Part shown: in pieces, positions 44,871 through 53,410 of the stretch
Numbering within the stretch: position 1 is the first letter of the stretch
How the letters are laid out: each line of letters begins with the position of its first letter
From: Candidatus Bathyarchaeia archaeon
Lineage (GTDB): Archaea; Thermoproteota; Bathyarchaeia; Bathyarchaeales; DTEX01
Length of the DNA stretch: 64,000 nt
NCBI GenBank assembly: GCA_038882715.1
Contig: JAVZNR010000003.1
Location: forward strand, 62,001-126,000
Direction: 5' to 3'
Made by a program: the position numbers and the translations under genes
The notes under the pieces: model-generated
Seen by the model: only the letters and a program-made list of their open reading frames with translations
The model's database searches: none
What the model was told of the DNA's origin: nothing

Positions 44871-44898
44871 AGAGAGGGTTTTGCGGGAGATATCGCCA
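44871..44898 (+). repeat. 28-bp direct repeat, copy 2 (right of relBE)
   Basis: Begins six bases after the relE stop; 26 of 28 bases equal copy 1. It leads directly into the tRNA 3' end at 44911. Confidence 0.7.
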
Positions 44899-44910
44899 CG
44901 TTGGGATTGA

Positions 44911-44933
44911 TTCAAATCCCACCGGCCCCACCA
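44911..44933 (+). other. orphan tRNA 3' end, candidate attachment site
   Basis: T loop TTCAAAT, T-stem strand CCCAC, acceptor strand CGGCCCC, A73 and CCA in perfect order, with no matching 5' half upstream. Such 23-bp tails are what integrases leave when they recombine inside the T arm. The parent tRNA (5' GGGGCCG, perhaps tRNA-Pro) is not in this window. Confidence 0.7.
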
Positions 44934-45040
44934 TCACTGAACCTAGGACGGTGGGCTCAGGGCTTTTGGAGTTTGGTTTGTGGCTTTTGAGGAGGGGTAA
45001 TAGGGAAAGCACAGTTAAAAAGGAAACTGAGGATTATTAA
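44934..45040 (+). pseudogene. N-terminal fragment of a tyrosine integrase reading out of the tRNA tail
   Basis: The frame that passes through the tRNA tail continues as GSGLLEFGLWLLRRGNREST, the start of a tyrosine-recombinase core-binding domain (lleF..WLlrrG.resT), then stops at 45040. SSV-type integrases carry their attachment site in the 5' coding part and leave just such an int(N) piece on integration. The rest of the gene is absent. Confidence 0.5.
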
Positions 45041-45347
45041 GTCTTTAAGTGGTTCTCCTCAAGATATGACGTTTCAAGTTCAGGCCTCATGCCGCATAAC
45101 TGCCTAAAATCCATTTATATGTCTTTGATGAACGCCTTCAACTCGCCTTCTTTTCCTAAAGAATCTTGTGTTGTAAATGTCTTGAAGGTACTAACATTTA
45201 TATTCGTATGTATGAATATTTTTAAATCGCCTTTTTCATGTAAATCTGCCTTTTTTCAAAAGGAATTTTTTACGAAAACCTTTTATATTTTTATAAACCT
45301 ATAAGTATCGTCATTTATTTACATATTTCGCTGTTAGGTGATAGTAA
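45041..45347. other. AT-rich intergenic region before the inositol phosphate operon
   Basis: About 300 bases without a credible gene. Two T-rich blocks (45205-45260 and 45265-45305) and TATA-like ATTTATAT and TTTTATATT stretches suggest the operon promoter lies here, most likely at 45279-45300. Confidence 0.5.
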
Positions 45348-46427
45348 ATGGTTATCAGAGTCGCTATAGCTGGTATTGGTAATTGCGCTTCGGCACTAGT
45401 TCAAGGTGTAGAGTACTATAAGGATGCTAGAGATGATGAAGTCGTTCCAGGGCTAATGCATGTGAACTTCGGTGGATATCATGTCAGAGACATAGAATTT
45501 GTTGCAGCCTTCGACGTTAATAAGTTGAAGATCGGAAAGGATTTAAGTGAAGCGATCTTCACCGAGCCAAACTGCTGCGCAGTATTCGTTGAAAATATGC
45601 CAAAACTGGGCGTTAAAGTTCTTCCAGGACCAATCCTTGATGGCGTTGGCCCGCATATGAAGGATGCGTTCAAAGTATATTCGGAGGAAGAATACGAGCC
45701 TGTAGATGTTGCTTCAGTCCTTAAAGAAGTAGACGCTGATATGCTCGTAAACTTCCTGCCAGTTGGCAGCTATCATGCTACCCGCTATTACGCTGAGGCG
45801 GCACTTAAGGCTGGATGCGCCTTTGTCAACTGTATACCAGAGTTTATCGCGAGTGATAAAGAGTGGGCTACTAGATTCGAGATGGCTAAGTTACCTATTG
45901 CTGGTGACGATGTTAAGAGCCAGCTTGGCGCAACTATCCTGCATAGAGCCCTCATTAACCTGTTTGTCGAAAGGGGCGTTGCAATCGATGAAACCTATCA
46001 GCTAAATATTGGCGGAAACACTGACTTCCTAAATATGACCCTTGAGGAGAGATTGAAGACTAAGAGGATAAGTAAGACCAAAGCTGTAACGAGCCTCATT
46101 TCATATGATGTGCCAACTAGAATTGGTCCGTCAGATTACGTTCCATTCCTTAAGGATAAAAAGATATGTTATATTTATATTAAAGGGAGGAATTTTGGGA
46201 ATCAGCCTATCAGGGTTTCGCTGAAACTTGAGGTTGAGGATTCACCAAATAGTGCAGGTATGGTTATAGACGTTATAAGGGCCGTTAAGATAGCGCAAGA
46301 TAGGGGTATATCTGGACCATTAATTAGTATATCAGCATACGCCTTTAAACATCCACCAGTTCAAGTCGATGATCATATTGCTCGTAAATGGGTTGAGGAA
46401 TTCATTGAAGGTAAAAGGGAGCGCTAA
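45348..46427 (+). CDS. ino1: myo-inositol-1-phosphate synthase, archaeal type
   Basis: Isomerises glucose 6-phosphate to L-myo-inositol 1-phosphate with NAD. The 359-residue protein is of the short archaeal/bacterial form: Rossmann start IRVAIAGIGNCASALVQGVEYY, GVKVLPGPILDGVGPHMKD, FVNCIPEFIASDKEWA, the catalytic GDDVKSQLGATILHR and NIGGNTDFLNM. First gene of a three-gene operon whose other members activate and couple inositol phosphate. Confidence 0.96.
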   Translation: MVIRVAIAGIGNCASALVQGVEYYKDARDDEVVPGLMHVNFGGYHVRDIEFVAAFDVNKLKIGKDLSEAIFTEPNCCAVFVENMPKLGVKVLPGPILDGVGPHMKDAFKVYSEEEYEPVDVASVLKEVDADMLVNFLPVGSYHATRYYAEAALKAGCAFVNCIPEFIASDKEWATRFEMAKLPIAGDDVKSQLGATILHRALINLFVERGVAIDETYQLNIGGNTDFLNMTLEERLKTKRISKTKAVTSLISYDVPTRIGPSDYVPFLKDKKICYIYIKGRNFGNQPIRVSLKLEVEDSPNSAGMVIDVIRAVKIAQDRGISGPLISISAYAFKHPPVQVDDHIARKWVEEFIEGKRER

Positions 46428-46474
46428 GCAGCCCCTTCCGGCTTTAACAATATTTTTCGGCTTTTAGGTGATGA

Positions 46475-47260
46475 TTGTTGAAGGCCCTTATAATTGCTGC
46501 TGGCTGTGGAGAAAGATTAAAGCCGTTTACGCTTACTGAACCTAAGCCTTTAATGCCGCTTTTAGGCTCAAGAATAATTGAGAGAATTATAGTCTCCATA
46601 AGAAATGCTGGAATAAGTGAAGTTGTAATAGTTATAGGTTACTTGGGTAAAAAGATAATGGATTTTCTTGGCGACGGGTCAAAATACGGTGTAAAAATAA
46701 GATTTGTGGAGAATAAGTTTTGGAGGCTGGGTAATGGTGTCTCCGTATATGTGGCTCGGAGAAAAATTAGGGGAAGATTCCTGCTCCTTATGGCAGATCA
46801 CGTTTTCGATCCAAAGGTTTTATCTATGCTAAAAGATTTTAGTAGCAATGTTGCCGCTGATGAATGTGTGCTTTGCGTTGATACTAGAATGAAATATGTT
46901 TTTGACATGGATGATGCTACGAAAGTTAAAATCGTTAATGGTAGAATCGTTGATATAGGGAAGGATTTAGAAGATTTTAATGGAATAGATATGGGCATTT
47001 TTCTATGCTCACCCATAATCTTTGAGACTTTAAAAGATAATATTAGAAGGGGACTTTATACCTTAACCGATGCTGTTAAAGAATTAGCAAGACAGGGTAA
47101 AATGAAACCCCTCATTATTGATGAGGAGGAGTTATTTTGGATCGATATAGATACATTTAAGGCTCTGGAGATAGCTGCGGCTCTTTTAGAGATGAAATCT
47201 ACGCTGGAAAAATTTAGAGAAAGCCCCTATGCCCCTCCTATTGACAACCTAGATATTTAG
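46475..47260 (+). CDS. CTP:inositol-1-phosphate cytidylyltransferase-like nucleotidyltransferase
   Basis: A 261-residue nucleotidyltransferase with AAGCGERLKPFTLTEPKPL (residues 8-26), the LLMADHVFDP metal motif and DGMFLCSP-like GIDMGIFLCSP. By context it should turn inositol 1-phosphate into CDP-inositol, the first half of the bifunctional IPCT/DIPPS enzyme known from Archaeoglobus; here the halves are separate genes. A sugar-phosphate substrate is the alternative. Start is TTG 46475 or the next TTG, after AGGTGAT. Confidence 0.85.
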   Translation: MLKALIIAAGCGERLKPFTLTEPKPLMPLLGSRIIERIIVSIRNAGISEVVIVIGYLGKKIMDFLGDGSKYGVKIRFVENKFWRLGNGVSVYVARRKIRGRFLLLMADHVFDPKVLSMLKDFSSNVAADECVLCVDTRMKYVFDMDDATKVKIVNGRIVDIGKDLEDFNGIDMGIFLCSPIIFETLKDNIRRGLYTLTDAVKELARQGKMKPLIIDEEELFWIDIDTFKALEIAAALLEMKSTLEKFRESPYAPPIDNLDI

Positions 47261-47297
47261 GCTGCTGGAAATCAGCGGGAGGAGAGTGGCTTAAAAT

Positions 47298-47966
47298 ATG
47301 TTTGAGAAAGAGAAGGGCCCATCAGATTTTTTAGCATACTATATTCATAGACCTATAGAAAATTTCATTGTGCAAAAGCTGATAAATACAAGGATAACCC
47401 CCAACCAATTAACTATAGCGACTAATATTGTCGCCTATATCGTCGCCATACTTTACTTTTCGGGCTATCTTCTCCCTGGCTCGATTTTAAGCTTTGTTGT
47501 CGGATTAATGGATGGATTAGACGGTAAGCTTGCGAGGGCAAGGAAACAGACGACAAGACTTGGCAAAATGGAGCACGCCTTTGACCTACTTTTTGAATTC
47601 TCGTGGCTAATAGCATTAGCGCTCTTCTTATACAGAGAATCTGGGGAATCTCTATCTCTTTTACTCTGCTTATTCTCGATCCTCCTAATATCATTTTATC
47701 GATGCTGTTACGATATATTCGGCAGAACCATGGGCATAAGTCTAGACATATATGGAGATTTTGAGAAAGTCTTCAGAAGAATTGCTGGAAGGAGAAACTT
47801 GTATAATATTCACATACTTTTAGGGGTGCTTTTTAATGTGCCATTATATGCGTTAGCAAGCATAATGATCCACGCTGCCATAACATCTATAATATATGCC
47901 TGGAGAGCAATGAAACACCTACATAAAGCGGACACGATGGATTCTCATCTCAAGAAGTCTATATAG
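47298..47966 (+). CDS. CDP-alcohol phosphatidyltransferase family, likely di-myo-inositol-phosphate-phosphate synthase
   Basis: 222 residues with about six membrane helices. The CDP-alcohol motif begins DGLDGKLAR (Asp72, Asp75, Gly76), then eight residues and Gly, but reads GKMEHAFDLLFE where G-x3-D-x3-D is expected, so the last two Asp are displaced or replaced. Known DIPPS enzymes join CDP-inositol to inositol phosphate, giving the precursor of the thermoprotectant di-myo-inositol phosphate. Archaetidylinositol phosphate synthase is the alternative; the dedicated cytidylyltransferase next door argues for DIP. Confidence 0.75.
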   Translation: MFEKEKGPSDFLAYYIHRPIENFIVQKLINTRITPNQLTIATNIVAYIVAILYFSGYLLPGSILSFVVGLMDGLDGKLARARKQTTRLGKMEHAFDLLFEFSWLIALALFLYRESGESLSLLLCLFSILLISFYRCCYDIFGRTMGISLDIYGDFEKVFRRIAGRRNLYNIHILLGVLFNVPLYALASIMIHAAITSIIYAWRAMKHLHKADTMDSHLKKSI

Positions 47967-47994
47967 GATGTTAGCGCATAGCAGCAGGTTTAGG

Positions 47995-48276
47995 TCAAAG
48001 CTCAATTATTATTGTGATTTTCGATACAGATGCTCTGCAAATTTTTCTTACACCTCTTTTGCCCCTCTGATAATTCGCTTTGATTAATCCAGTCTCCTCA
48101 AGGAGCTGTATCTGCTCACTTACATAAGCCTCGCTTAAACCCAACCTCTCAGCTATTGATGAAACATCCAAACTCTCTTTGGAAAGTATCTGCAATATTT
48201 TTAGGCTTGTTGAAGTTAAAATTTCAGCTATCTTTAAAGCATCCTCACCTTTCACTATAAGCTCATCTGACTGCAA
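47995..48276 (-). CDS. winged-helix regulator, ArsR-like
   Basis: 93 residues: ALKIAEILTSTSLKILQILSKESLDVSSIAERLGLSEAYVSEQIQLLEETGLIKANYQRGKRGVRKIC is a complete single winged helix, ending in a beta strand SKITIIIEL. It converges on the inositol phosphate operon. Its own promoter would lie in the AT-rich 48300-48400. Confidence 0.85.
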   Translation of the reverse strand: MQSDELIVKGEDALKIAEILTSTSLKILQILSKESLDVSSIAERLGLSEAYVSEQIQLLEETGLIKANYQRGKRGVRKICRASVSKITIIIEL

Positions 48277-48571
48277 ATGAGTTTTTCATCCCCCTAGTTC
48301 GCTTCCAATTAACTTAACTAACCTTTAATGTCCTTTAAATTTTTTATGATTATAAGCTCCAAAATCGCCTTAATATTAAAATCGCATTTTCCACTCTCAC
48401 TTTATATGATTGTAGAAAAAGAAAAATAGGGTTGCGGGAGATATCTCCAAACAAAGGAATGGAAAGCGCGGTCTCCATTATCAAGCGGGAGCATCTGCCT
48501 ACTACCTAATGGAGAAATAGATTTATCCCCCTTCTCCAACAAAATTTTATCTTGGTACATTGGGCCCATAA
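48277..48571. other. intergenic region with repeat copy 3 and the tRNA-Leu promoter
   Basis: No gene is seen. It holds the third copy of the TTGCGGGAGATATC repeat at 48432-48449, here completed to the palindrome GGAGATATCTCC, and repeat copy B (48515-48589). AATTTTATCT at 48542-48551 is the TATA box of tRNA-Leu. Confidence 0.6.
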
Positions 48572-48589
48572 GCGGGGGTGTCCGAGTGG
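48515..48589 (+). repeat. 75-bp repeat copy B, promoter and 5' end of tRNA-Leu
   Basis: Intact partner of 39610-39684 (63 of 75 bases). It contains the TATA box and the first 18 bases of the functional tRNA. Both copies are on the plus strand, so they are direct repeats enclosing 8.8 kb. Confidence 0.75.
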
Positions 48590-48657
48590 TCAAAGGAGGC
48601 AGGCTTAGGACCTGCTGCCGTAGGGCTGCGTGGGTTCGAACCCCACCCCCCGCACCA
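48572..48657 (+). tRNA. tRNA-Leu(TAG)
   Basis: Class II tRNA: acceptor GCGGGGG/CCCCCGC, anticodon stem GCAGG/CCTGC with loop CTTAGGA giving anticodon TAG, a long variable arm (TGCCGTAGGGCTGC), T arm GTGGG-TTCGAAC-CCCAC, A73 and encoded CCA (48655-48657). No intron. An integrase remnant ends 42 bases downstream on the opposite strand. Confidence 0.97.
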
Positions 48658-48698
48658 CCACATGAAAATCATGAGGGGGGTTCATCCAAGAATCCCCT

Positions 48699-49334
48699 TT
48701 AATACTTTGGTTTTCTGAAGATTTTGACGCCGTCAACCTCGCAGACATACTCGAAGCCGGCTTCTACTAAAGCGCATGTCTCCCCAACGGTCTTAGCGGT
48801 TTTGGAAACATATTCTTTAGCATCCCTGAATAACGCCTCCTCAAGCTGCACGTAGATAAGCGTGTTCTTAATGTTTTTATGGCCTAGTATCTGCATGACA
48901 TGTACAATATCTCTTGTCTTATGGTATTCCATGGTTGCCTTCCAGTGGCGCAGAGTATGGAAGGTTATTTTAGTCAGCATGGGGTTCTTTAGTTTACGCG
49001 CAAGGCGATTACGCTGCCTCCTAAAGTGGTTAGCGAAGTGTTTCAGGCGTTCTTGCGGTTTAGAGAAAACCCACTCGCCTTTATCCATAGGTAGGCTGTT
49101 AAGCATTTCGAGGAGCTTTTGGCTTATTGGAAGTATACGTGGTTTACTCCCCTTTTCAGGGCGGATTCTCACAGTTCTAGTAGCTGAGTCTATATCGCTC
49201 CATTTTAAGTGCCAAGCTTCCCCTGAACGCGCCCCCGTTTCCTTTAGGAGCTGAAGGAAGGTTGCCACCCTCTTGCTGCATCCAGCTATTAACTGATCGA
49301 TCTCATCCTCACTTGGAATAAATGGGAGACTCCT
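48699..49334 (-). pseudogene. tyrosine recombinase catalytic-domain remnant
   Basis: Open from after TAG 49337-49335 with no start codon before GTG 49268. It starts LPFIPSEDEIDQLIAGCSKR and has the full catalytic set: ETGARSGEAWHLKWSDID (first Arg), FHTLRHWKATMEYHKT (HxxR), QILGHKNIKNTLIYV (GH and Tyr). The N-terminal core-binding domain is missing, so it is an int(C)-like piece, left next to tRNA-Leu. The fold itself looks undamaged. Confidence 0.8.
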
Positions 49335-49452
49335 CTAGTCGTCCTTTGGGCTTTAGATGCATGAAAATTTGGGGATTTGAAGAAGGCGGCTGTCATCTAT
49401 GGATTATTATGATGCCGCCTGAAATTAATTATTTGCTTTCCATAATGTTTCC

Positions 49453-50805
49453 TTACCCTAAGATTTTCTTAGCTATTTTAAATGTCCGGTTGGCTAGATG
49501 CATGATCCTACTATTATTGTATCCTATGACATAGCTCTCCACGGTATCGTTTAATGGCTTTATCCATTTTTCCGGAAGGTTTCTTGCGCCTAGGATGACG
49601 CCCATTATTGAGCCCGTGGTTGCGCCGTTGCAATCGGTATCTAATCCTCCCATGACGCTTATCGTTATACTTTTCTCGTAGTCTCCCTTTCCATATAATA
49701 GACCCATAACAACTATAGCAGCATTATTTATCGTGTGAACGGGATGATAATGCCCATACTTCTCGAATATCCTGCTCCACGTATCCCTCCAGTCAGCATA
49801 CTCCTTGCTCCACGCTAAAACATCCCTAACAGCCTCGGCGAGCCTAGACTTTCCGGGAATCGCCGATAAACCCGTTTCAACAACCTCTTCTATATCGCTC
49901 GTCGTGAAGGCTGCGCTTATCATGGCGCTGACAAACATCTCGCCGTATATGCCGTTCTTTACATGTGAGAGGCTTGCATCCCTGTAGGCTAGGCTGGCGG
50001 CCAGATCCGGGTTGCCTGGAGCCACATAGCCCCACATATCAGCCCTTATCTGGGCGCCGATCCACTCCCTATAAGGATTCATATATGTGGCTGTCTCGGG
50101 TGGCTGTAAACCATTAACTAGGTTTCTATAGGCTGCTCTTTCAGCCGTGTAAACCTGAAGGTATGGGAGTAAATGCAGCCATGTCTCACCAACATTCATC
50201 GCTGTAAAGCTCATCCCATAATTCTCCAAGATATATAGGTTAATTATCGTGTAGTCTATGTCGTCGTCGCGGGCCATACGGCTTATCTGGCCGCGTAAAA
50301 CGCCTATGCCAGTCTTCTTAAACATTCTGTCGATGTAGAGGAGCCTATCCCTCAACCATTCAGGCGCTTCTTCAGGCAGACTCGATATGGGTGGAAAATA
50401 ATCTCTTAGCGGATACTCCCCGGCGATATTTAGCCAAACCTCAATCTGCTTCCGGGTGAAGCCCTCAACGGGCTTCCCAAGGAGGCAGCCCGCGCAGCGG
50501 CCAAGCCATCCACCATAAATCTTATCGAATAAATCCTCGTCAGAAAGCCTAACGCTTATTTTCTCAAGCTTCCTCGGCCGTTCAGCCATTATGCCTGGTA
50601 GATCAGAAGGCTCCCTATATGGGAAATCCGGTTTAAGCGGGCATACCTCCAAAGCCTCAAGAAGAGCCTTTAACTCGGATAAAGTTATATCTTCGATCCT
50701 TGAAGCCTTCTCCTCAACCCCCGTAACATCGCAGCCTTCCTCCCTCCTCTGAACCATTTCATCTCTCACAATCTGTCTAAAATCTTCAACCCGCATGCAA
50801 GCCAC
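49453..50805 (-). CDS. ADP-ribosylglycohydrolase (DraG) family protein
   Basis: 450 residues. After a helical N-terminal part of about 90 residues comes the all-alpha hydrolase core: YGGWLGRCAGCLLGKPVEG, ARDDDIDYTIINLYILE (metal Asp cluster), and SVMGGLDTDCNGATTGSIMGVILGA (second cluster, GGDTD-type). It removes ADP-ribose or a related group from a protein or small molecule; the N-terminal extension sets it apart from classic DraG. Isolated gene, 158 bases from the next. Confidence 0.88.
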   Translation of the reverse strand: MACMRVEDFRQIVRDEMVQRREEGCDVTGVEEKASRIEDITLSELKALLEALEVCPLKPDFPYREPSDLPGIMAERPRKLEKISVRLSDEDLFDKIYGGWLGRCAGCLLGKPVEGFTRKQIEVWLNIAGEYPLRDYFPPISSLPEEAPEWLRDRLLYIDRMFKKTGIGVLRGQISRMARDDDIDYTIINLYILENYGMSFTAMNVGETWLHLLPYLQVYTAERAAYRNLVNGLQPPETATYMNPYREWIGAQIRADMWGYVAPGNPDLAASLAYRDASLSHVKNGIYGEMFVSAMISAAFTTSDIEEVVETGLSAIPGKSRLAEAVRDVLAWSKEYADWRDTWSRIFEKYGHYHPVHTINNAAIVVMGLLYGKGDYEKSITISVMGGLDTDCNGATTGSIMGVILGARNLPEKWIKPLNDTVESYVIGYNNSRIMHLANRTFKIAKKILG

Positions 50806-50963
50806 CTATTAAGGGAATTGACCGGAGATTATTTAAGAATTTTCAGCTGTACAACTAAACCTTCAGGGTATCGGAATTTTCTACTAAAATTATGCAGGCT
50901 TCGCTGCTGGTCAAAAGCTAACGGGTTTTTGCGCTGGGCTCTTTAAGTAGCTCTGGGATTAGC

Positions 50964-52505
50964 TCATGTTATCTCTATGGATATTTTTGTGAAGCCGGCT
51001 TTCCTACCTATTCTCTCAAGCTTCTTTTGGCATTTTCTTGAGACTACTTGGTAGAATTCTCTGGGAACATGTATGGTTAGGGTGTCGCCGTCAGCCTCAA
51101 TACTGTAGTTCTGAGTGTATTTCTCAAGTAAGGGCCCCACGCTGTTAGATATAGCTTTCTCTTTAGGTGTTTTGTGTTTAACTGGGATCACGAAGGTTTT
51201 CTCGCCGAAAACGTACATCTCGTATTCGGGTTCATCAGTTAAGAAATCTTTTATTACAACGACTGGTCTAGCTAGGTCTGCGTCTCTGAGGCCGTGGGGG
51301 ATCTTAACCACATTCTCAACGCTGTAAACCTTCTCAACCCCACCGTTCCTTATGAATATGACTGTATCTATTACTGAGGGTATTACGCCCAGCTCAACCC
51401 TGCCTATGAAGCGTTGGATAGCGTCTATAGCCGTGGTTGCGTGGACGACGCCAACCATACCTACACCCGCGAGCCTTAGATCAGTGTATATCTTAAAGTC
51501 TTCGGTGTCTCTCATCTCATCGAATATTGTATGGTCAGGCCTGCTTAGAAGCAGAACATCATGGATTTCCTGCGAGGTCCCGCTAACCTTTGAGTACTGG
51601 GTGACCTCGTCGGGTAGCTGGAGGTCTCTTGGGGCCTCAATGGTCTTAACTATTCTGCCCATGCTTAAGTAGAACTCGGCTAGGGCTTGGGCGAAAGTTG
51701 TCTTACCCATACCTGGGGCGCCAGCTATCAGTATGCCCTCGGCCTGTCTTTCAAGCCTCTTAAGGAGCTTTGGCGGCAGGTTGTAGTCATCAAGAGACAT
51801 GTGAACTATGGGCTTCACGACTGTGACCTCTAAGCCATCGCTGAAGGGTGGTTTAGTTATCACTATCCTGTAGACGCCCAATTGAACTATCGTTGAGCCC
51901 TCAGTGCTCGTCTCTATGAAGCCCTCTCCAGCCCTAGCTTTATCAAGGATTTCGTGAACAAGGCTTTCAATTTCATCTCTACTTAAGGCTCTGTCACTAA
52001 TGGCCTCGAAAACCCATTTGCCCGGCACCCCTCTCTTAACCCTGGGGGGCAGGTTCTCCTTTAGGTGGACGGACATGACGTCTGCCCCTTTAAAGAGGTC
52101 TATGAGACCAACTCCAGCCTGAACTTTATCGTATAGGGTTTTGATGCCTAAAGCCCTAGCGATCATGGCTGAAACGTAATCAGCAGTAATTAGGGTTGAG
52201 CCTGTTTTGAGGGCTAGCTCCCTTAAAGCCTCTTTCGGACTTGAACCTGAGCCCCCATTTAAAAGTTCGAATGGGATACCCCTTTCCTCCGCTATTTTGC
52301 GTGCCCTTTCAAGCTCCCTAACGCCTCTAAAGTCCCCTTTTAAAGCCCTCTGCTCAATATATTCGATTATGGAGCTGTGGATGAGAACCCTACCATCTAT
52401 TCTCCCCTCTAGCATAAGCCTACTAAGCAGCCCGCTTTCCACAGCTATTATGTCTGGAAGATACACGGTTTCCACTTCTCTCAAGTGGAGAAACATATGC
52501 GGCAT
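50964..52505 (-). CDS. PIN domain - ATPase - KH domain protein (PilT-like, archaeal)
   Basis: 513 residues, three parts. 1-135: PIN-type fold (LPDIIAVESGLLSRLM, TGSTLITADYVSAMIARALGI). 235-420: secretion-type ATPase with Walker A GAPGMGKTTFAQALA, Walker B DHTIFDEMRD and the His box HATTAIDAIQRFIGR. 455-513: KH domain (FYQVVSRKCQKKLERIGRKAG). The architecture is conserved across archaea, role unproven; RNA handling is likely. Confidence 0.92.
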   Translation of the reverse strand: MPHMFLHLREVETVYLPDIIAVESGLLSRLMLEGRIDGRVLIHSSIIEYIEQRALKGDFRGVRELERARKIAEERGIPFELLNGGSGSSPKEALRELALKTGSTLITADYVSAMIARALGIKTLYDKVQAGVGLIDLFKGADVMSVHLKENLPPRVKRGVPGKWVFEAISDRALSRDEIESLVHEILDKARAGEGFIETSTEGSTIVQLGVYRIVITKPPFSDGLEVTVVKPIVHMSLDDYNLPPKLLKRLERQAEGILIAGAPGMGKTTFAQALAEFYLSMGRIVKTIEAPRDLQLPDEVTQYSKVSGTSQEIHDVLLLSRPDHTIFDEMRDTEDFKIYTDLRLAGVGMVGVVHATTAIDAIQRFIGRVELGVIPSVIDTVIFIRNGGVEKVYSVENVVKIPHGLRDADLARPVVVIKDFLTDEPEYEMYVFGEKTFVIPVKHKTPKEKAISNSVGPLLEKYTQNYSIEADGDTLTIHVPREFYQVVSRKCQKKLERIGRKAGFTKISIEIT

Positions 52506-52601
52506 AACACCCTAATAAACGTTTCTCAGCAAAACTCTTCTGGCTAAACGCCTATTAGGAGCAGAATCCATTTATAGGTTGTTATTATAGGCGCCTGCAT
52601 C

Positions 52602-53333
52602 TCACTGCTTTAACTCGGTTATTTTTTTGACAGCCTCTATCTCCTCTCTTAACTCGTGTAGTTGCGCTGAACCCTCAACTATTTTTCTCTTTAAGATTAT
52701 TTGTGTGAAGACCATTCCGTTAGGTATGAGTATCTCCGTCGAACCATCCTTCGTCTCCAGAGTTAAATGCATTAGCCTCATCTCCTTAACAATCCCGGTC
52801 TGCCCGGCTACGGTTATCATGTCGCCAAACTTGAATGGCCGCGTCAATATAAGAAATATGCCCGCAACGAAGTGTGAGAGAACCGATTGCGTTGCGAAGC
52901 CGGCAATCAAGCCTCCAAAAGAGCCGATCGTTATAGCGGCCCACGGCCCAGCGCTAAGTATCGATGTAACTATTGCGAGGAGTACCGCGATCCCGAGCGC
53001 CCAAACAACTGTCTTAACGGTTGCGGCGGATGATTGATCCGTTAGTCTACGCATGTAGTGGTAGACGGCGTTGCTGAAGGAGTTGACGATCAGGTATCCT
53101 ATCGCTAGAACCAGCGCGGATTGAACGTACACTAAATAGGGGTTAACCGCCAATACTATGTCGCTGTATGGCTGTAAAATGGATGGGATAGATTCTCTAG
53201 ATGTCCATCCAAAGAAGAAGTTTATGAGCGACAACAATATAGACAGGAAAATTATGTAAAATAGTGTTTTTAACCCCTTAGCCCTAAAGCTTGAGGGTGG
53301 ACTAACGCCCTTAACTTTGCTTTTAGCACCCAA
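52602..53333 (-). CDS. MscS family mechanosensitive channel
   Basis: 243 residues with four hydrophobic helices; the pore helix region GSFGGLIAGFATQSVLSHFVAGIFLILTRPF and the beta domain start KFGDMITVAGQTGIVKEMRLMHLTLETKDGSTEILIPNGM are diagnostic. It releases solutes on osmotic downshock. The C-terminal vestibule is short and ends in a charged helix. Confidence 0.95.
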   Translation of the reverse strand: MGAKSKVKGVSPPSSFRAKGLKTLFYIIFLSILLSLINFFFGWTSRESIPSILQPYSDIVLAVNPYLVYVQSALVLAIGYLIVNSFSNAVYHYMRRLTDQSSAATVKTVVWALGIAVLLAIVTSILSAGPWAAITIGSFGGLIAGFATQSVLSHFVAGIFLILTRPFKFGDMITVAGQTGIVKEMRLMHLTLETKDGSTEILIPNGMVFTQIILKRKIVEGSAQLHELREEIEAVKKITELKQ

Positions 53334-53410
53334 TATAAGGTCACCAGGCCATTTTCCAAGGAGAATATGTTATCGGCCGAATCTTTAAAAGTATTGCGAG
53401 AACCATCAGA

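Noticed and set aside
44825-45040. The 71-codon frame as one protein-coding gene
   Set aside because: Its first 13 codons lie inside relE and its middle is a tRNA tail; only the last part resembles an integrase, so it is recorded as a fragment.
45089-45304. A 71-codon frame upstream of ino1
   Set aside because: Composition is Phe/Ser/Lys-rich as expected from AT-rich DNA, and it overlaps the probable promoter of the inositol phosphate operon.
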